Source of the DNA: Uliginosibacterium gangwonense DSM 18521
Lineage (GTDB): Bacteria; Pseudomonadota; Gammaproteobacteria; Burkholderiales; Rhodocyclaceae
Length of the DNA stretch: 64,000 nucleotides
Assembly (NCBI RefSeq): GCF_000373965.1
Contig: NZ_KB892846.1
Span: forward strand, 62,001 to 126,000
Reading direction: 5' to 3'
Below the pieces are notes generated by a model. It worked only from the letters and a program-made list of their open reading frames with translations, did not search any database and was not told the DNA's origin. The position numbers and the translations under genes are program-made. The first letter of the stretch is position 1; each line of letters starts with the position of its first letter. This document shows positions 1 through 9,085 of this stretch, piece after piece.

Positions 1-984
1 CCACATGTGCTGGGCCATTTCCGCGACCTGTTGCGGGCCACGGCCCTGCACCCGGCCATGCTCACCTATCTAGATAACGAGCGTAACGCCGCCAAGCAAA
101 TCAACGAAAACTACGCCCGCGAGATCATGGAGCTTCATTCCCTGGGTGTGAGCGGAGGTTATAGCCAAGCAGACGTGCAAGAGCTGGCCCGCGTACTCAC
201 TGGCATAGGGGTGAATTACAGCGAAAACACCCCAAAAGTTCGCCCCAAACTTCAGGATCAATACCAACAGCATGGATTGTTTGAATTCAACCCCGAACGC
301 CATGACTATGGCAACAAACAATTCCTCGGCCAAACCATTCAGGGCAAAGGCTTGGCCGAGCTTGATGAAGTCATCGACCGCCTTGCCCGCCACCCAGCCA
401 CTGCACGTTTCCTGAGCACCAAGCTTGCCACTTATTTCCTGGGTGCGCCGCCCTCCGCCGCCCTGGTGGCACGCATGGCCGACACCTATACACGCAGTGA
501 TGGGGATATCGGCGCAGTATTGCGCACCTTGTTCTACGCGCCGGAATTCATCCGGTCACTCGACCGTGGTTTCAAAGACCCCGTGCATTACGTGGTTTCC
601 GCTGTGCGACTGGCCTATGACCGCAAGCCCATTCTCAACGCCAGCCCCATGCTCAACTGGCTGGATCGCATGGGCGAGCCGTTTTATGGGCACCTCACAC
701 CGGACGGTTACCCCCTTGGCATGGGCGCCTGGACCTCTTCCGGGCAGATGACCACCCGTTTTGAAATTGCCAAAGCCATCGGCAGTGGCAGCGCAGGGCT
801 GTTCCGCAGCGATACCACGCCGCCTGTGGAACGCCCCGCCTTCCCACAATTGGCTAATGCCCTATATTACCAGCAACTGGAAAAACGGCTGGCGCCCGCC
901 ACGCACCAAGCATTGGAGCAGGCCAGCAGCCCACAGGAATGGAACATGCTCTATCTGGCATCCCCCGAAATGATGCGTCGGTAA
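1..984 (+). CDS. DUF1800 family protein, 5' end outside window
   Basis: The reading frame is open from base 1, so 327 C-terminal residues are visible and the start lies upstream. The family signature is clear near the beginning: a YLDN motif, then NENYARE and MELHSLGV, typical of DUF1800 proteins. The family is usually secreted or periplasmic and has no firmly assigned reaction. It is typically encoded directly upstream of a DUF1501 protein, and that is the case here: the next gene begins 67 bp downstream on the same strand, which suggests one transcript and joint action. The visible part has no membrane segment. The family call is secure; the function is unknown. Confidence 0.9.
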   Translation, partial: PHVLGHFRDLLRATALHPAMLTYLDNERNAAKQINENYAREIMELHSLGVSGGYSQADVQELARVLTGIGVNYSENTPKVRPKLQDQYQQHGLFEFNPERHDYGNKQFLGQTIQGKGLAELDEVIDRLARHPATARFLSTKLATYFLGAPPSAALVARMADTYTRSDGDIGAVLRTLFYAPEFIRSLDRGFKDPVHYVVSAVRLAYDRKPILNASPMLNWLDRMGEPFYGHLTPDGYPLGMGAWTSSGQMTTRFEIAKAIGSGSAGLFRSDTTPPVERPAFPQLANALYYQQLEKRLAPATHQALEQASSPQEWNMLYLASPEMMRR

Positions 985-1051
985 ATTGCCCCCATCGCCG
1001 CACCACACATGCCATATAGATTTACAGATCCTCTACCCCAGGAGGTCAGCC

Positions 1052-2236
1052 ATGAATCGTAGAACCTTGCTCAAGACTTTTGCTGCAGGTGCGCTCGCCA
1101 CCGCGGCGGGTCGTCTTTTCGCCGCGCCTGCCAACACACCGCGCTTCCTGCTGGTGTTTTTGCGCGGGGGCTATGATGCAGCAAATCTGCTGATCCCCAT
1201 TTCCAGCAATTTCTACTACGCCGCGCGCCCCAACATCGCGATTGCCAAGCCGGGCAATGATCTGGCCAGCGCCCTGCCACTGAACACGGATTGGGGGCTG
1301 CACCCTGCGTTGCGCGACAGCCTTTATCCACTCTACCAAAACGGCCAGCTTGCCTTCATCCCCTTCGCCGGGACCGACGACACCACCCGCAGCCACTTTG
1401 AGACGCAAGACAGCATCGAACTTGGCCAAGGCCCTGGCTTCCTGCATAGCGATCATTCGGGCTTCCTCAACCGACTGGCACAGGAGCTACAGGGCACCAC
1501 ACCCATCGCCTTCACCGAGCAACTTCCGCTCATCATGCAAGGCAGGCAGGAGGTTCCCAACATCGCCCTGCGCAACGCCAGCAAACCCGGCGTAGACGCA
1601 CGTCAGAGCAGCCTGATCGCCAGCATGTACCACGGCAGCCCCTTGGCGGAAAGTGTTGAGCAGGGCTTTGCCGTACGTGACGAAGCGCTGCACACGTTGG
1701 AAACCGAGATGAATCAGGCCAGTCGCAACGCCATCACTGCAAAGGGGTTTGAGCTGGAAGCACGACGCATCGCCCGCCTTATGCTGGATAAATACACCCT
1801 GGGTTTCGTAGATGTTGGCGGCTGGGATACCCACGTCGGCCAAGGCGGCGCAACAGGAGCGCTGGCGGGACGATTCGACGAACTTGGACGCGGCTTGGCC
1901 GCCTATGCCGATGAAATGGGCAGCGCGTGGCACAATACCGTGGTGATGGTCATCAGCGAATTCGGGCGCACCTTCCGTGAGAATGGCAATCGTGGCACTG
2001 ACCACGGCCACGGCACCGTGTATTGGGTGCTGGGCGGTGGCCTGGGCGCCAAAGGCATCGTCGGCCAGCAACAGGCCGTTACCGAAGCGACGCTCTTCCA
2101 GAATCGGGACTACCCCGTGCTCAACGAATACCGCAACGTGCTGGGCGGTCTCTTCTCACGCCTCTACGGACTCAATGCTACACAGATCGAGCGAGTGTTT
2201 CCAGGTGCCAAACCCAGCGATCTAGGCCTCGTTTGA
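1052..2236 (+). CDS. DUF1501 family exported protein
   Basis: A 394-residue protein of the DUF1501 (sulfatase-like fold) family. The start at 1052 is chosen because GGAGG lies at 1041-1045 and the resulting N-terminus, MNRRTLLKTFAAGALATAAG, looks like a Tat-type signal peptide with a paired arginine. Family motifs are FLRGGYDAANLL near residue 35, a VDVGGWDTH segment near residue 255, and EFGRT plus GTDHGHG near residue 305. The RT/DHGHG region resembles metal-binding loops of alkaline-phosphatase-like enzymes, but no substrate is known. It follows the DUF1800 gene in the usual arrangement. Its last 15 bases overlap the 3' end of the convergent EamA gene. Confidence 0.9.
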   Translation: MNRRTLLKTFAAGALATAAGRLFAAPANTPRFLLVFLRGGYDAANLLIPISSNFYYAARPNIAIAKPGNDLASALPLNTDWGLHPALRDSLYPLYQNGQLAFIPFAGTDDTTRSHFETQDSIELGQGPGFLHSDHSGFLNRLAQELQGTTPIAFTEQLPLIMQGRQEVPNIALRNASKPGVDARQSSLIASMYHGSPLAESVEQGFAVRDEALHTLETEMNQASRNAITAKGFELEARRIARLMLDKYTLGFVDVGGWDTHVGQGGATGALAGRFDELGRGLAAYADEMGSAWHNTVVMVISEFGRTFRENGNRGTDHGHGTVYWVLGGGLGAKGIVGQQQAVTEATLFQNRDYPVLNEYRNVLGGLFSRLYGLNATQIERVFPGAKPSDLGLV

Positions 2237-3193
2237 TGCACAACTGGTGGCTGGCGCCTTCTGTGCAGGTTCCCGCGTCACCATCCAGATCCCCGCGCAC
2301 ACCAGCACCAGGGCGATCACGTTCTTCCACTCCAGGATGCGTTCATCAAGGAAGATGGCAGAGAGCAAGGCGCCAAACACCGGGATCAGGAAGTTGAAGA
2401 TCGCCACCAAGCCCACCCGATTGTATTTGAGCAACAGGGTCCACAGCGCAAAAGCCACCGAGGAGAGTATCGCCAGATACCCCAAAAGCATAGACGCTTT
2501 GAAAGAAGCCGCAATCAACCCACCGCCGCATAGGAAGCCGCCCAAAGTCAGGGCCAGCCCGCCAATGGCAAGCTGATAGCCAGTGAGTACGACTGAATCC
2601 ATGGTCTGCGACAGGCGCTTGCCATAGATAGAGGCGGCCGAAAGGATACAGGCGGCCAGCACCACGCTGCCTTCACCCGCAAGGCTGAAATGGAAATCCA
2701 GCAGATCGTGGCTGAAATTCACGACCATCACGCCGAAAAACCCTAGTACGCAGCCCAGTACGCGATTGATGCTGAGGCGATCATTATGGTAGATGAAATG
2801 CGCCAGCAGCACGCTGAAGAAGGTGCCGGTGGCATTCATGATCGAGCCTTTTACCCCGGTGGTATAAGCCAGGCCGATATAGAAAAACACGTATTGCAAG
2901 GTGGTCTGGGTCAAACCCAGTACGCATACCCTGCCAAATTCGCGGGCAGAGAAATTGAACAGCGGTTTTTTCCAGAGTACGGCCAACACCAGCAGGATGC
3001 CCCCTGCCAGCACAAAACGATAGCCTGCAAATACCATCTTGCTGGCAATATCGCCTTGGGCAATCTGGAACAAGGCGTAGCCGGATTTGATCGATGGATA
3101 GGCACTGCCCCACAGGAGACAACAAAGCGTTGCCAACGCAAACACAATATGGCGTTGGGTAAAAAAGCGCTGGGCGTTCAAGATATTCCCCAT
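2222..3193 (-). CDS. EamA/DMT-superfamily transporter
   Basis: An inner-membrane permease of the drug/metabolite transporter superfamily, about 323 residues with roughly ten hydrophobic segments arranged as two EamA repeats. The first repeat opens with the typical LLWGSAYPSIK motif; the second repeat begins near SAASIYGKRLS. The substrate cannot be told from sequence. I use the ATG at 3193; a GTG at 3223 would add ten residues, and neither has a good ribosome-binding site. The gene is convergent with, and overlaps by 15 bp, the DUF1501 gene. It does not appear to belong to an operon. Confidence 0.85.
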   Translation of the reverse strand: MGNILNAQRFFTQRHIVFALATLCCLLWGSAYPSIKSGYALFQIAQGDIASKMVFAGYRFVLAGGILLVLAVLWKKPLFNFSAREFGRVCVLGLTQTTLQYVFFYIGLAYTTGVKGSIMNATGTFFSVLLAHFIYHNDRLSINRVLGCVLGFFGVMVVNFSHDLLDFHFSLAGEGSVVLAACILSAASIYGKRLSQTMDSVVLTGYQLAIGGLALTLGGFLCGGGLIAASFKASMLLGYLAILSSVAFALWTLLLKYNRVGLVAIFNFLIPVFGALLSAIFLDERILEWKNVIALVLVCAGIWMVTREPAQKAPATSCASNEA

Positions 3194-3432
3194 TGAAGCG
3201 AAAAGCTGGGAAACCCCATGCACAGATCAATCCACACTTTGCCTACCCAGGCAATGCAAGCGGATTGATCTGAAAACGGAATTCCACATCAAGACAAAAC
3301 AAGCACCATCCCACGCACAACCAGCAAGCGCGCAGCACCTATTCTACAGGATAATCCTGATGCCCTCCCTACCGGTGCAGAACCCGGAACCCACCATGCG
3401 CGATGATGTGTCCCAGGTCCCCTATACGTACT

Positions 3433-3789
3433 TTACTGCGCAGCCCCTGTGCCCTTTTTCGGGTAGGCCATTGCATCAATCTTGGTGGTGTAGAGCGTGC
3501 CCACAAAAGCGTATGTCCAGGACTCGGTGATCTTGATATCCGTCAGCACACGGTCTCCAGCCTTTGCTTGCAACTCTTCATACGCATTTTGCTGCCGCCC
3601 GTTGACCGCAATAGGAATGAGCAATAGAAGCTGAAAACCCGTTGCACTCGCACTGACCGCCTCCCCCTTGGTCTGGTCGATCTGTTCAGGCGTCACGGCT
3701 GCACCAAAGTTTACCGGCTGACCTGCACAACCGGACAAAGCGACCAAGACTGCTGCCAACAGCAGAGATTTAATGCAAGATTTCATCAT
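3433..3789 (-). CDS. Small lipoprotein, TRL-like, paralogue of its neighbour
   Basis: A 118-residue predicted lipoprotein: MMKSCIKSLLLAAVLVALSG is followed directly by the lipobox cysteine (LSGCAG). The mature part carries a compact domain, with an EAVSASATGF segment, an alpha-helical AYEELQAKAGDRVLTD segment and ITESWTYAFVG. The pattern matches the upstream gene's product (AYDAALKSVPGATSLVNV, VKEDWAWALV) and resembles TRL-like lipoproteins as I remember them. The start overlaps the upstream stop as TAATG, with AAGGAG positioned 7-10 bases before it, so translation is probably coupled. The role is unknown; the cell envelope is the likely location. Confidence 0.7.
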   Translation of the reverse strand: MMKSCIKSLLLAAVLVALSGCAGQPVNFGAAVTPEQIDQTKGEAVSASATGFQLLLLIPIAVNGRQQNAYEELQAKAGDRVLTDIKITESWTYAFVGTLYTTKIDAMAYPKKGTGAAQ

Positions 3790-4148
3790 TATTTGATCTC
3801 CTTGATGGCGTCGCCACTCACAGTCGTACAACGAGCCGTTACCACCAGCGCCCAGGCCCAATCTTCCTTTACACTGACGTTGACCAGACTGGTCGCCCCC
3901 GGAACGCTCTTGAGCGCTGCGTCATACGCGCGCTCCACCCGGCTGTTCAGCCCCAGCGGCACTGCATAATAAGCCGTGGCCAACAACCCCAAGGCACCGC
4001 AAGCCTGCCCCTCGGCATGCCCCAACTTCTCAAAACGCTGCGGTGCCATCGGTGAAACCATCACCGGTGCCGAACTGCACGCCTGCAAGGCCAGGCATAA
4101 CAACAGCCCCTGCAAAACCCGCTTCCCCGTAATATTTATGCTTTTCAT
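3789..4148 (-). CDS. Small lipoprotein, TRL-like
   Basis: A 119-residue predicted lipoprotein with an N-terminal hydrophobic stretch and lipobox LQAC. The mature sequence has the same layout as the downstream protein: GHAEGQACGALGLLA, then a helix AYDAALKSV, then VKEDWAWALV and a final CTTVSGDA. It is the first gene of a two-gene operon and its TAA stop shares one base with the next start. The pair looks like an old tandem duplication. No specific function can be assigned. The start has AGGGGA upstream, an acceptable ribosome-binding site. Confidence 0.7.
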   Translation of the reverse strand: MKSINITGKRVLQGLLLCLALQACSSAPVMVSPMAPQRFEKLGHAEGQACGALGLLATAYYAVPLGLNSRVERAYDAALKSVPGATSLVNVSVKEDWAWALVVTARCTTVSGDAIKEIK

Positions 4149-4388
4149 GTAATCCCCTGAATTTTAAAACAATGCGACTCATCCAAGGTGTCTGCACAAT
4201 GTACATGGCAGCCACCAGCTGGACTTCGCCTTGATCAGGGCTGTGAGGCGAGAGGATTGGCACGCCATCAAGCGCACCAGCCCTCATCCGCATCAGCCCG
4301 GCCGCATTTTACATGCTCTGGAACCCTGGCGTTCAGTCATTCTGCTTGACCAGCGTACGAGGCTACGCCAGTAGTTGTGACATAGAAT

Positions 4389-5090
4389 ATGCCGCAATCT
4401 AAAACGAAAGCCGTCATGAAACCTGTCATTGACTATTACGACAAGCTTGCCAGCGACTACGACCGCGACCGATTTGCCAACAGCTACGGGCGCTATATCG
4501 ATGCGCTGGAGCGTGGCATCCTCACACATTGGCTACGCGATGCAGCCCCTGCGAGCACGGTGGACTTCGGCTGTGGCACAGGCAGACTGCTGGATTATGC
4601 CCACACCGGGCTGGATGGCTCGGCAGGCATGCTGCAGGTGGCGGCAGAAAAATTCCCGGATCGGCGCCTGATCCACGCAGACCTCACCCACCTGCCACTG
4701 GCAGATCGTGAGATGGAGCGTGGCATCTGCTTTCACGTGGCGATGCATCTGGATCACGCCACGCTTCAGGCCTTTCTGCAGGAAGCGGCCCGAGTAATCC
4801 GCCCTGGCGGCAGGCTGATCTTCGACATCCCCTCTGCCCCCCGCCGCGCCTTGTCCAAACGCCCACATAGCGGCTGGCATGGCGATACCGATGCCAGCAT
4901 CGCGCAGATCAGGCAGTGGGTCCAGCCCTACTGGGCTGTGCGCCGCTGGCGGGGCATCCTGCTCTTCCCCATTCATCGTATCCCTGTGCCAATGCGGCCC
5001 CTCTTCCGTGGGCTGGATGCAGGCTTGGGCTGCACAGGGTTGGGGCGTTATGCGTCCTACTACGTTATCGAACTACAGCGACTGGCATGA
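4389..5090 (+). CDS. Class I SAM-dependent methyltransferase
   Basis: A 233-residue methyltransferase. Motif I, VDFGCGTGRLLDYA, is near residue 58 and would bind S-adenosylmethionine. An acidic post-I region follows, then the ADLTHLPLADREME segment and the RPGGRLIFDIPS strand near residue 140. It belongs to the UbiE/methyltransf_11 type, and the acceptor substrate cannot be told. The C-terminal third is basic and hydrophobic (RIPVPMRPLFRG) and may face a membrane or a lipid substrate. The next gene, of the VanW family, starts within its stop codon (ATGA), so the two are translationally coupled. An alternative start is ATG 4416; neither start has a clear ribosome-binding site. Confidence 0.85.
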   Translation: MPQSKTKAVMKPVIDYYDKLASDYDRDRFANSYGRYIDALERGILTHWLRDAAPASTVDFGCGTGRLLDYAHTGLDGSAGMLQVAAEKFPDRRLIHADLTHLPLADREMERGICFHVAMHLDHATLQAFLQEAARVIRPGGRLIFDIPSAPRRALSKRPHSGWHGDTDASIAQIRQWVQPYWAVRRWRGILLFPIHRIPVPMRPLFRGLDAGLGCTGLGRYASYYVIELQRLA

Positions 5091-5809
5091 GCTTCACCCA
5101 CCTTATCCGTCGCCTGATTCCTCTGCCGCTCCGTCAGGATATCCGCCAGTTCCTGCGCAACAGTGCGGATCGCTGGCATGGCATTCATTTTGGGCAGACC
5201 CTGGGCGACATCTCTTGCGCCCACCCCATCCGGCTGGAGCAACGCATCATGCCCAGCCCCTTGTACGAAAACAAACTCACCAACATCCGGCGCGCCATTG
5301 CCCTGCTTGACCACAACCTGATCGCCCCTGGCGAACAGTGGTCCTTCTGGCATCGCATCCGTTGCCCGGATGCGAAAAACGGCTTCGTCATCGGGCGCAA
5401 TCTAGTCAATGGCCAGCTCACTGAGCAGACTGGCGGCGGGCTGTGCCAGATTTCCTCACTGGCCTACCACCTCGCCTTGCTAGCGGGCCTCACGATCACG
5501 GAACGCCATGCCCACAGCATAGACATCTACACCGAGGAGCAACGCTTCACCCCACTGGGCTCAGATGCCACGGTTGTGTGGGGATTCAAGGACCTGCGAC
5601 TCCACAACCCCCACCCCTTTGCCATCGCCATGCGATTTGCCGTCGTAGACGGCGCTCTGCATGGCGAAATCCACACCCAGCAAGCCTTGCTGCCACGGCG
5701 GGTGGAATTCACCCGTGAAACCCTGCCCAATACCCACATCAAAGTTCACACCCAGGTGGATGGGGCATGCCAAACCAGCACGGTATACATCCCGCTCAGA
5801 GCTTATTGA
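5087..5809 (+). CDS. VanW family protein
   Basis: A 240-residue protein of the VanW family. Diagnostic segments are GEQWSFWHR, NGFVIGRNLVNG, and GGGLCQISSLAYHLALLAGL followed by ERHAHS. The family was named from a vancomycin-resistance cluster, but it is widespread in Gram-negative bacteria where its role is unknown, so no resistance should be inferred. The ATG at 5087 overlaps the methyltransferase stop by four bases, which supports this start over the longer reading frame upstream. Its end overlaps the convergent GH28 gene by 14 bp. Pairing with a methyltransferase suggests a shared envelope or lipid pathway, as inference only. Confidence 0.85.
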   Translation: MSFTHLIRRLIPLPLRQDIRQFLRNSADRWHGIHFGQTLGDISCAHPIRLEQRIMPSPLYENKLTNIRRAIALLDHNLIAPGEQWSFWHRIRCPDAKNGFVIGRNLVNGQLTEQTGGGLCQISSLAYHLALLAGLTITERHAHSIDIYTEEQRFTPLGSDATVVWGFKDLRLHNPHPFAIAMRFAVVDGALHGEIHTQQALLPRRVEFTRETLPNTHIKVHTQVDGACQTSTVYIPLRAY

Positions 5810-7085
5810 GCTTGCCTTCTTCCTGCTGATCAAGGGCCTTGCCATTCTGGATTTGCAGATCAAGGCGATCTGCCTGCACCTCGGCGTCACGCAGCATCAG
5901 GCCCTTCGCGGCCTGGATGCGGACCTTGCTGAGCACCACGTCGCGCAGAGGGGATTCGGGCAGGCCGACAAATATCCCGGCGGTATTGCTGCCGATGGCG
6001 ACCAGTCCCTCAATTCTGATGTCATGCACACGAGGCGTGGTTGCCGTCACGGCCAGAGGCTCACCACGTTGCGCAGGAAACTTGGGGTAATAGGCTGTAA
6101 TTGACAGAGCGGTATCAACATTGTTCATGGTGATATCCTTGACATGAATGGCACTGATGTCTGCGCCACGATCACGCCCCGTCTTAATACGAATGCCGTT
6201 GGTGGTGCCCTCGAAACTCACTCGTTCCAGGGTGACATGATTGACGCCATTGAGCGTTTCACTACCAATGGAAAAGCCGTGGCCGGACCCAAATTTAGCA
6301 TCCGTTACATGGATATCCGAGGCCGCCTGCGTCGGTACGCCAAAACCTGCCAAGCCGGACTTGATGGTGATGTTGTCATCCCCCGTAGCAATATCTACGT
6401 TATGGATGCTGACATTTTGGCTTGCCACCACATCAATGCCATCGGTATTAGGTGCTTCCTTGGGGTTGCGGATCGTCAGATGCCCAATTCGCACTTGGCT
6501 GGCGTAGCGCAGGGCCAGAGTCCACATGGGCGAATTCTGCAGCGTAGGGCCATCAATGGTGATGTTACGGGAGTCATAAAACTCCACCAACCACGGGCGC
6601 GGCATTCCGTTGGCATCAGGCAGCGCGGGGAACATGCTGGCCATGGTGCCATCCCTACGCTGGCGGCGTGCTTCTTCCCACCACAGAGCCCCCTGCCCGT
6701 CGATACGCCCGGTCCCCAGGATACCACTATCGCTGATCTTGTAAGCTGAGATCAAAGCCTCCCGCGCATGGAAAGGCCAGCCGATGAAGGCACGCTCAAA
6801 CCGCGTCTTGTCCGCAGTGGCTTGCAATACCGTATCTGGCGCCAACACCAGGTAGACCTTGCTGCGCAGTTCGATCGGGCCGATCTGGTAAGTCCGCCCG
6901 GCCAGCTCCAGCCTGCCACCGCCGCGTCGCGCACAATCATCAATGCTCGCTTGTAGCAACGCGGTGTCGTCGGAATGATCCTGCACTTTATTGTCGGACA
7001 ACACAGAGCAAACCGTGTCTGCCTGCACTACGCCAGCACAACAAAGCAGGCTCAAGAGCACACCATATAAAAATTTTATTTTCAT
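5796..7085 (-). CDS. Secreted GH28 polygalacturonase-like glycoside hydrolase
   Basis: A 429-residue exported beta-helix enzyme of glycoside hydrolase family 28. The family's four active-site blocks are all present in order: NTDG (in APNTDGIDV), GDDN (in IATGDDNITIK), GHG (in GSGHGFSIGS) and RIK (in GIRIKTGRD), which supplies the three catalytic aspartates. The start at ATG 7085 gives a signal peptide (MKIKFLYGVLLSLLCCAG), whereas the longer frame to 7139 would bury it. The likely substrate is pectin or another polygalacturonide. There are no pectin transporters or uronate catabolic genes beside it in this window, so it stands alone. Confidence 0.9.
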   Translation of the reverse strand: MKIKFLYGVLLSLLCCAGVVQADTVCSVLSDNKVQDHSDDTALLQASIDDCARRGGGRLELAGRTYQIGPIELRSKVYLVLAPDTVLQATADKTRFERAFIGWPFHAREALISAYKISDSGILGTGRIDGQGALWWEEARRQRRDGTMASMFPALPDANGMPRPWLVEFYDSRNITIDGPTLQNSPMWTLALRYASQVRIGHLTIRNPKEAPNTDGIDVVASQNVSIHNVDIATGDDNITIKSGLAGFGVPTQAASDIHVTDAKFGSGHGFSIGSETLNGVNHVTLERVSFEGTTNGIRIKTGRDRGADISAIHVKDITMNNVDTALSITAYYPKFPAQRGEPLAVTATTPRVHDIRIEGLVAIGSNTAGIFVGLPESPLRDVVLSKVRIQAAKGLMLRDAEVQADRLDLQIQNGKALDQQEEGKLNKL

Positions 7086-7251
7086 AGAGTTACATGAATA
7101 GAGTGAGGGGGTAGCAGGCCAGGCAACGTGGTGCAACACACGGGGCGATCTTACTATAAGTCAGACAACTTGACCGCTACCCAAACTATTCCTATGGTGA
7201 AAATAGGCAACAGGGAAAGAAATGCCTGCTGTTGTGTTTAAGGATGAAACA

Positions 7252-7650
7252 ATGAGCAGCGTAAGTTCAGCATCAGGACTGAGTGCACAAATGTTGTACT
7301 CAATGCTGGGCATTGACACCCCAACGACAAGCGTATCGCCAACCAACGACACAAGCTTGGCGCTGACTGCGGCTGAAATCAGCACGCAGGCAAGCGTGAT
7401 CGCCTCCCTGACCGGCACACAAACCTCCAGCACGGCCACCAGCCCGCTCTATAACGCAGCCGGGCTCCTCAACGCACTGATACAAGCAGGCACTGCAAAC
7501 AGCGGTTCGAGCGGAAACGGCTCCACCAGCACCACGGATACCATGAGCGAATGGGCAAAAATCCTGCAATCCAATCCTGACTTGGCAAGCAGTGCCGTGG
7601 CAGCTGCCTACAACCAAAGCATCGTCTCGAACCTGCTCGCCATTGCTTGA
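7252..7650 (+). CDS. Hypothetical Ser/Thr/Ala-rich protein
   Basis: A 132-residue protein I do not recognise. It is rich in Ser, Thr and Ala, with a low-complexity middle (GSSGNGSTSTTDT), no signal peptide and no membrane segment. A short helical C-terminus includes MSEWAKILQSNPDLASSAVAAAYNQ. The start at 7252 is preceded by AAGGA at 7240-7244; an upstream ATG at 7222 is possible. Codon use resembles neighbouring genes and the frame is long for chance, which supports a real gene. It lies alone between the GH28 gene and xerD, transcribed divergently from GH28. Confidence 0.6.
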   Translation: MSSVSSASGLSAQMLYSMLGIDTPTTSVSPTNDTSLALTAAEISTQASVIASLTGTQTSSTATSPLYNAAGLLNALIQAGTANSGSSGNGSTSTTDTMSEWAKILQSNPDLASSAVAAAYNQSIVSNLLAIA

Positions 7651-7669
7651 ATCACCAGGGCGTAGCCTG

Positions 7670-8608
7670 CTACAGCTCTGCCCGCGGATGGTGTGTTTTA
7701 TAGAGCTGCTTGAGCCGCTCGTGGGCGACGTGGGTATAGATCTGGGTGGTGGAAATATCAGCGTGGCCGAGCAGGAGTTGCACCACGCGCAAATCAGCGC
7801 CGTGGTTGAGCAGATGGGTGGCAAAAGCGTGGCGCAGCACGTGAGGAGAAATGCGCTTGCTGTCTATGCCACACTCATTGGCATGCTGTTTGATGATGTT
7901 CCAGAACATCTGGCGTGACATCGGTTCGCCGAAGCGGGTGAGGAAGATGTATTCGTTTGGCGTTTTCAGTAATTGCGGGCGGGCTTCGGTCAGGTAGCGT
8001 TGAATCCACTCCAGCGCCCATTCCCCCAGGGGCACAAGACGTTCCTTGTTGCCTTTCCCCATGATTTTGACCACCCCGACATTCAGGTCAGCCTGAAAAA
8101 ATTGCAAGCCAACCAGTTCGCTTACGCGCAATCCGCTAGCATAGATCGTTTCGATCATGGCACGATCGCGCAGGCCGAAAACAGTGTCGCAATCAGGCGC
8201 ATCCAGCAGCGCTTCAATCTGTTGTTCGGTCAGGGTCTTGGGAAAGCGCCCGGCCACGGCAGGCGGATCAATAAGGATGCAGGGATCATGCTGGATCGCG
8301 CCTTGCGCAAGCTGCATGCGGTAAAAACGGCGTAGCGCCGACAAGACGCGGCGCTGTGAAGTCGCCTTGGCACGCTGCGACAGCGCTGCAAGATAGCGGG
8401 CAAGCGCCTGTGAATCGGCTTCCAGAATGCCACACCCTTGAGTCGCAAGCCATCCGGCATAAAGCTCCAGATCACTGCGGTAAGATTCCAGGGTGTTCTT
8501 GGCCAAACCGTCCTGCACCCAGAGTTCATCAATGAAGCCATCGATCTCTGGTGTAGCGAGGCGTGGCGAGACTTGGATTACAGGGCTTTTTCGTGTGCCA
8601 GTAGCCAT
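7670..8608 (-). CDS. xerD: Tyrosine recombinase XerD
   Basis: A site-specific recombinase of about 312 residues that with XerC resolves chromosome dimers at dif. It has an N-terminal SAM-like DNA-binding domain (residues about 25-110). All catalytic residues of the C-terminal domain are visible: Arg in ASGLRVSEL, Lys in GKGNKERLVP, His and Arg in HVLRHAFATHL, His in LLGHADISTTQ, and the nucleophile Tyr in QIYTHV. It overlaps the 3' end of ogt by about 31 bp and is the last gene of proA-ogt-xerD. A GTG at 8626 is an alternative start. The length and the position of the active-site blocks fit XerD rather than a phage integrase. Confidence 0.93.
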   Translation of the reverse strand: MATGTRKSPVIQVSPRLATPEIDGFIDELWVQDGLAKNTLESYRSDLELYAGWLATQGCGILEADSQALARYLAALSQRAKATSQRRVLSALRRFYRMQLAQGAIQHDPCILIDPPAVAGRFPKTLTEQQIEALLDAPDCDTVFGLRDRAMIETIYASGLRVSELVGLQFFQADLNVGVVKIMGKGNKERLVPLGEWALEWIQRYLTEARPQLLKTPNEYIFLTRFGEPMSRQMFWNIIKQHANECGIDSKRISPHVLRHAFATHLLNHGADLRVVQLLLGHADISTTQIYTHVAHERLKQLYKTHHPRAEL

Positions 8609-9060
8609 TGTTTGGTTTTGATCCACCAGTCTTCGGTATGCCCGGCAAATCCGCCCAAGCCCTGCTTGCCGATCACGCGGTGGCAGGGTACGAGGATAGG
8701 GAAGGGATTCGAGCGACAGGCCTGCCCCACTGCACGCGCCACGCTATGCAATGATTCCGCCACTTCACCATATGTGCGGGTCTGGCCCGGCGGGATGGCC
8801 AAGAGCGCGGCCCACACGCGGCGCTGGAAGGCGGTGCCACGTGCCTTGAACGGCAGGTCGAACGGCACATCGGGCCGGGCAAGGCAGGCAAGAATCGCTT
8901 CACGCACCCGGCAAGCCAGCGGTGGCGGATTATCAGCCAAAGTGGTGCCAGGTGGCATAAAGACGATTTCTTCGATCTGTTCAGTCTCCACACGCACGCC
9001 CACCACACATACCGGCAAGGCCAGGATGGGAATGAGGGGTGCGTGTGCTATAGAGGGCAT
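8578..9060 (-). CDS. ogt: Methylated-DNA--protein-cysteine methyltransferase
   Basis: A 160-residue O6-alkylguanine-DNA alkyltransferase that removes alkyl groups from guanine by transfer to its own cysteine. The active-site motif PCHRVIG is near residue 125, preceded by the DNA-binding helix region TRTYGEVAESL and AVGQACRSNPFPILV. There is no Ada N-terminal domain, so this is the single-domain Ogt type. It lies 25 bp downstream of proA and overlaps xerD, which indicates one transcript. Confidence 0.93.
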   Translation of the reverse strand: MPSIAHAPLIPILALPVCVVGVRVETEQIEEIVFMPPGTTLADNPPPLACRVREAILACLARPDVPFDLPFKARGTAFQRRVWAALLAIPPGQTRTYGEVAESLHSVARAVGQACRSNPFPILVPCHRVIGKQGLGGFAGHTEDWWIKTKQWLLAHEKAL

Positions 9061-9085
9061 CGCCTGTCCTCAGTTCACTTGCATA

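Noticed and set aside
5087-5809. Vancomycin resistance gene
   Set aside because: VanW homologues are common in Gram-negatives with no link to resistance; no vanA/B/H/X genes are present.
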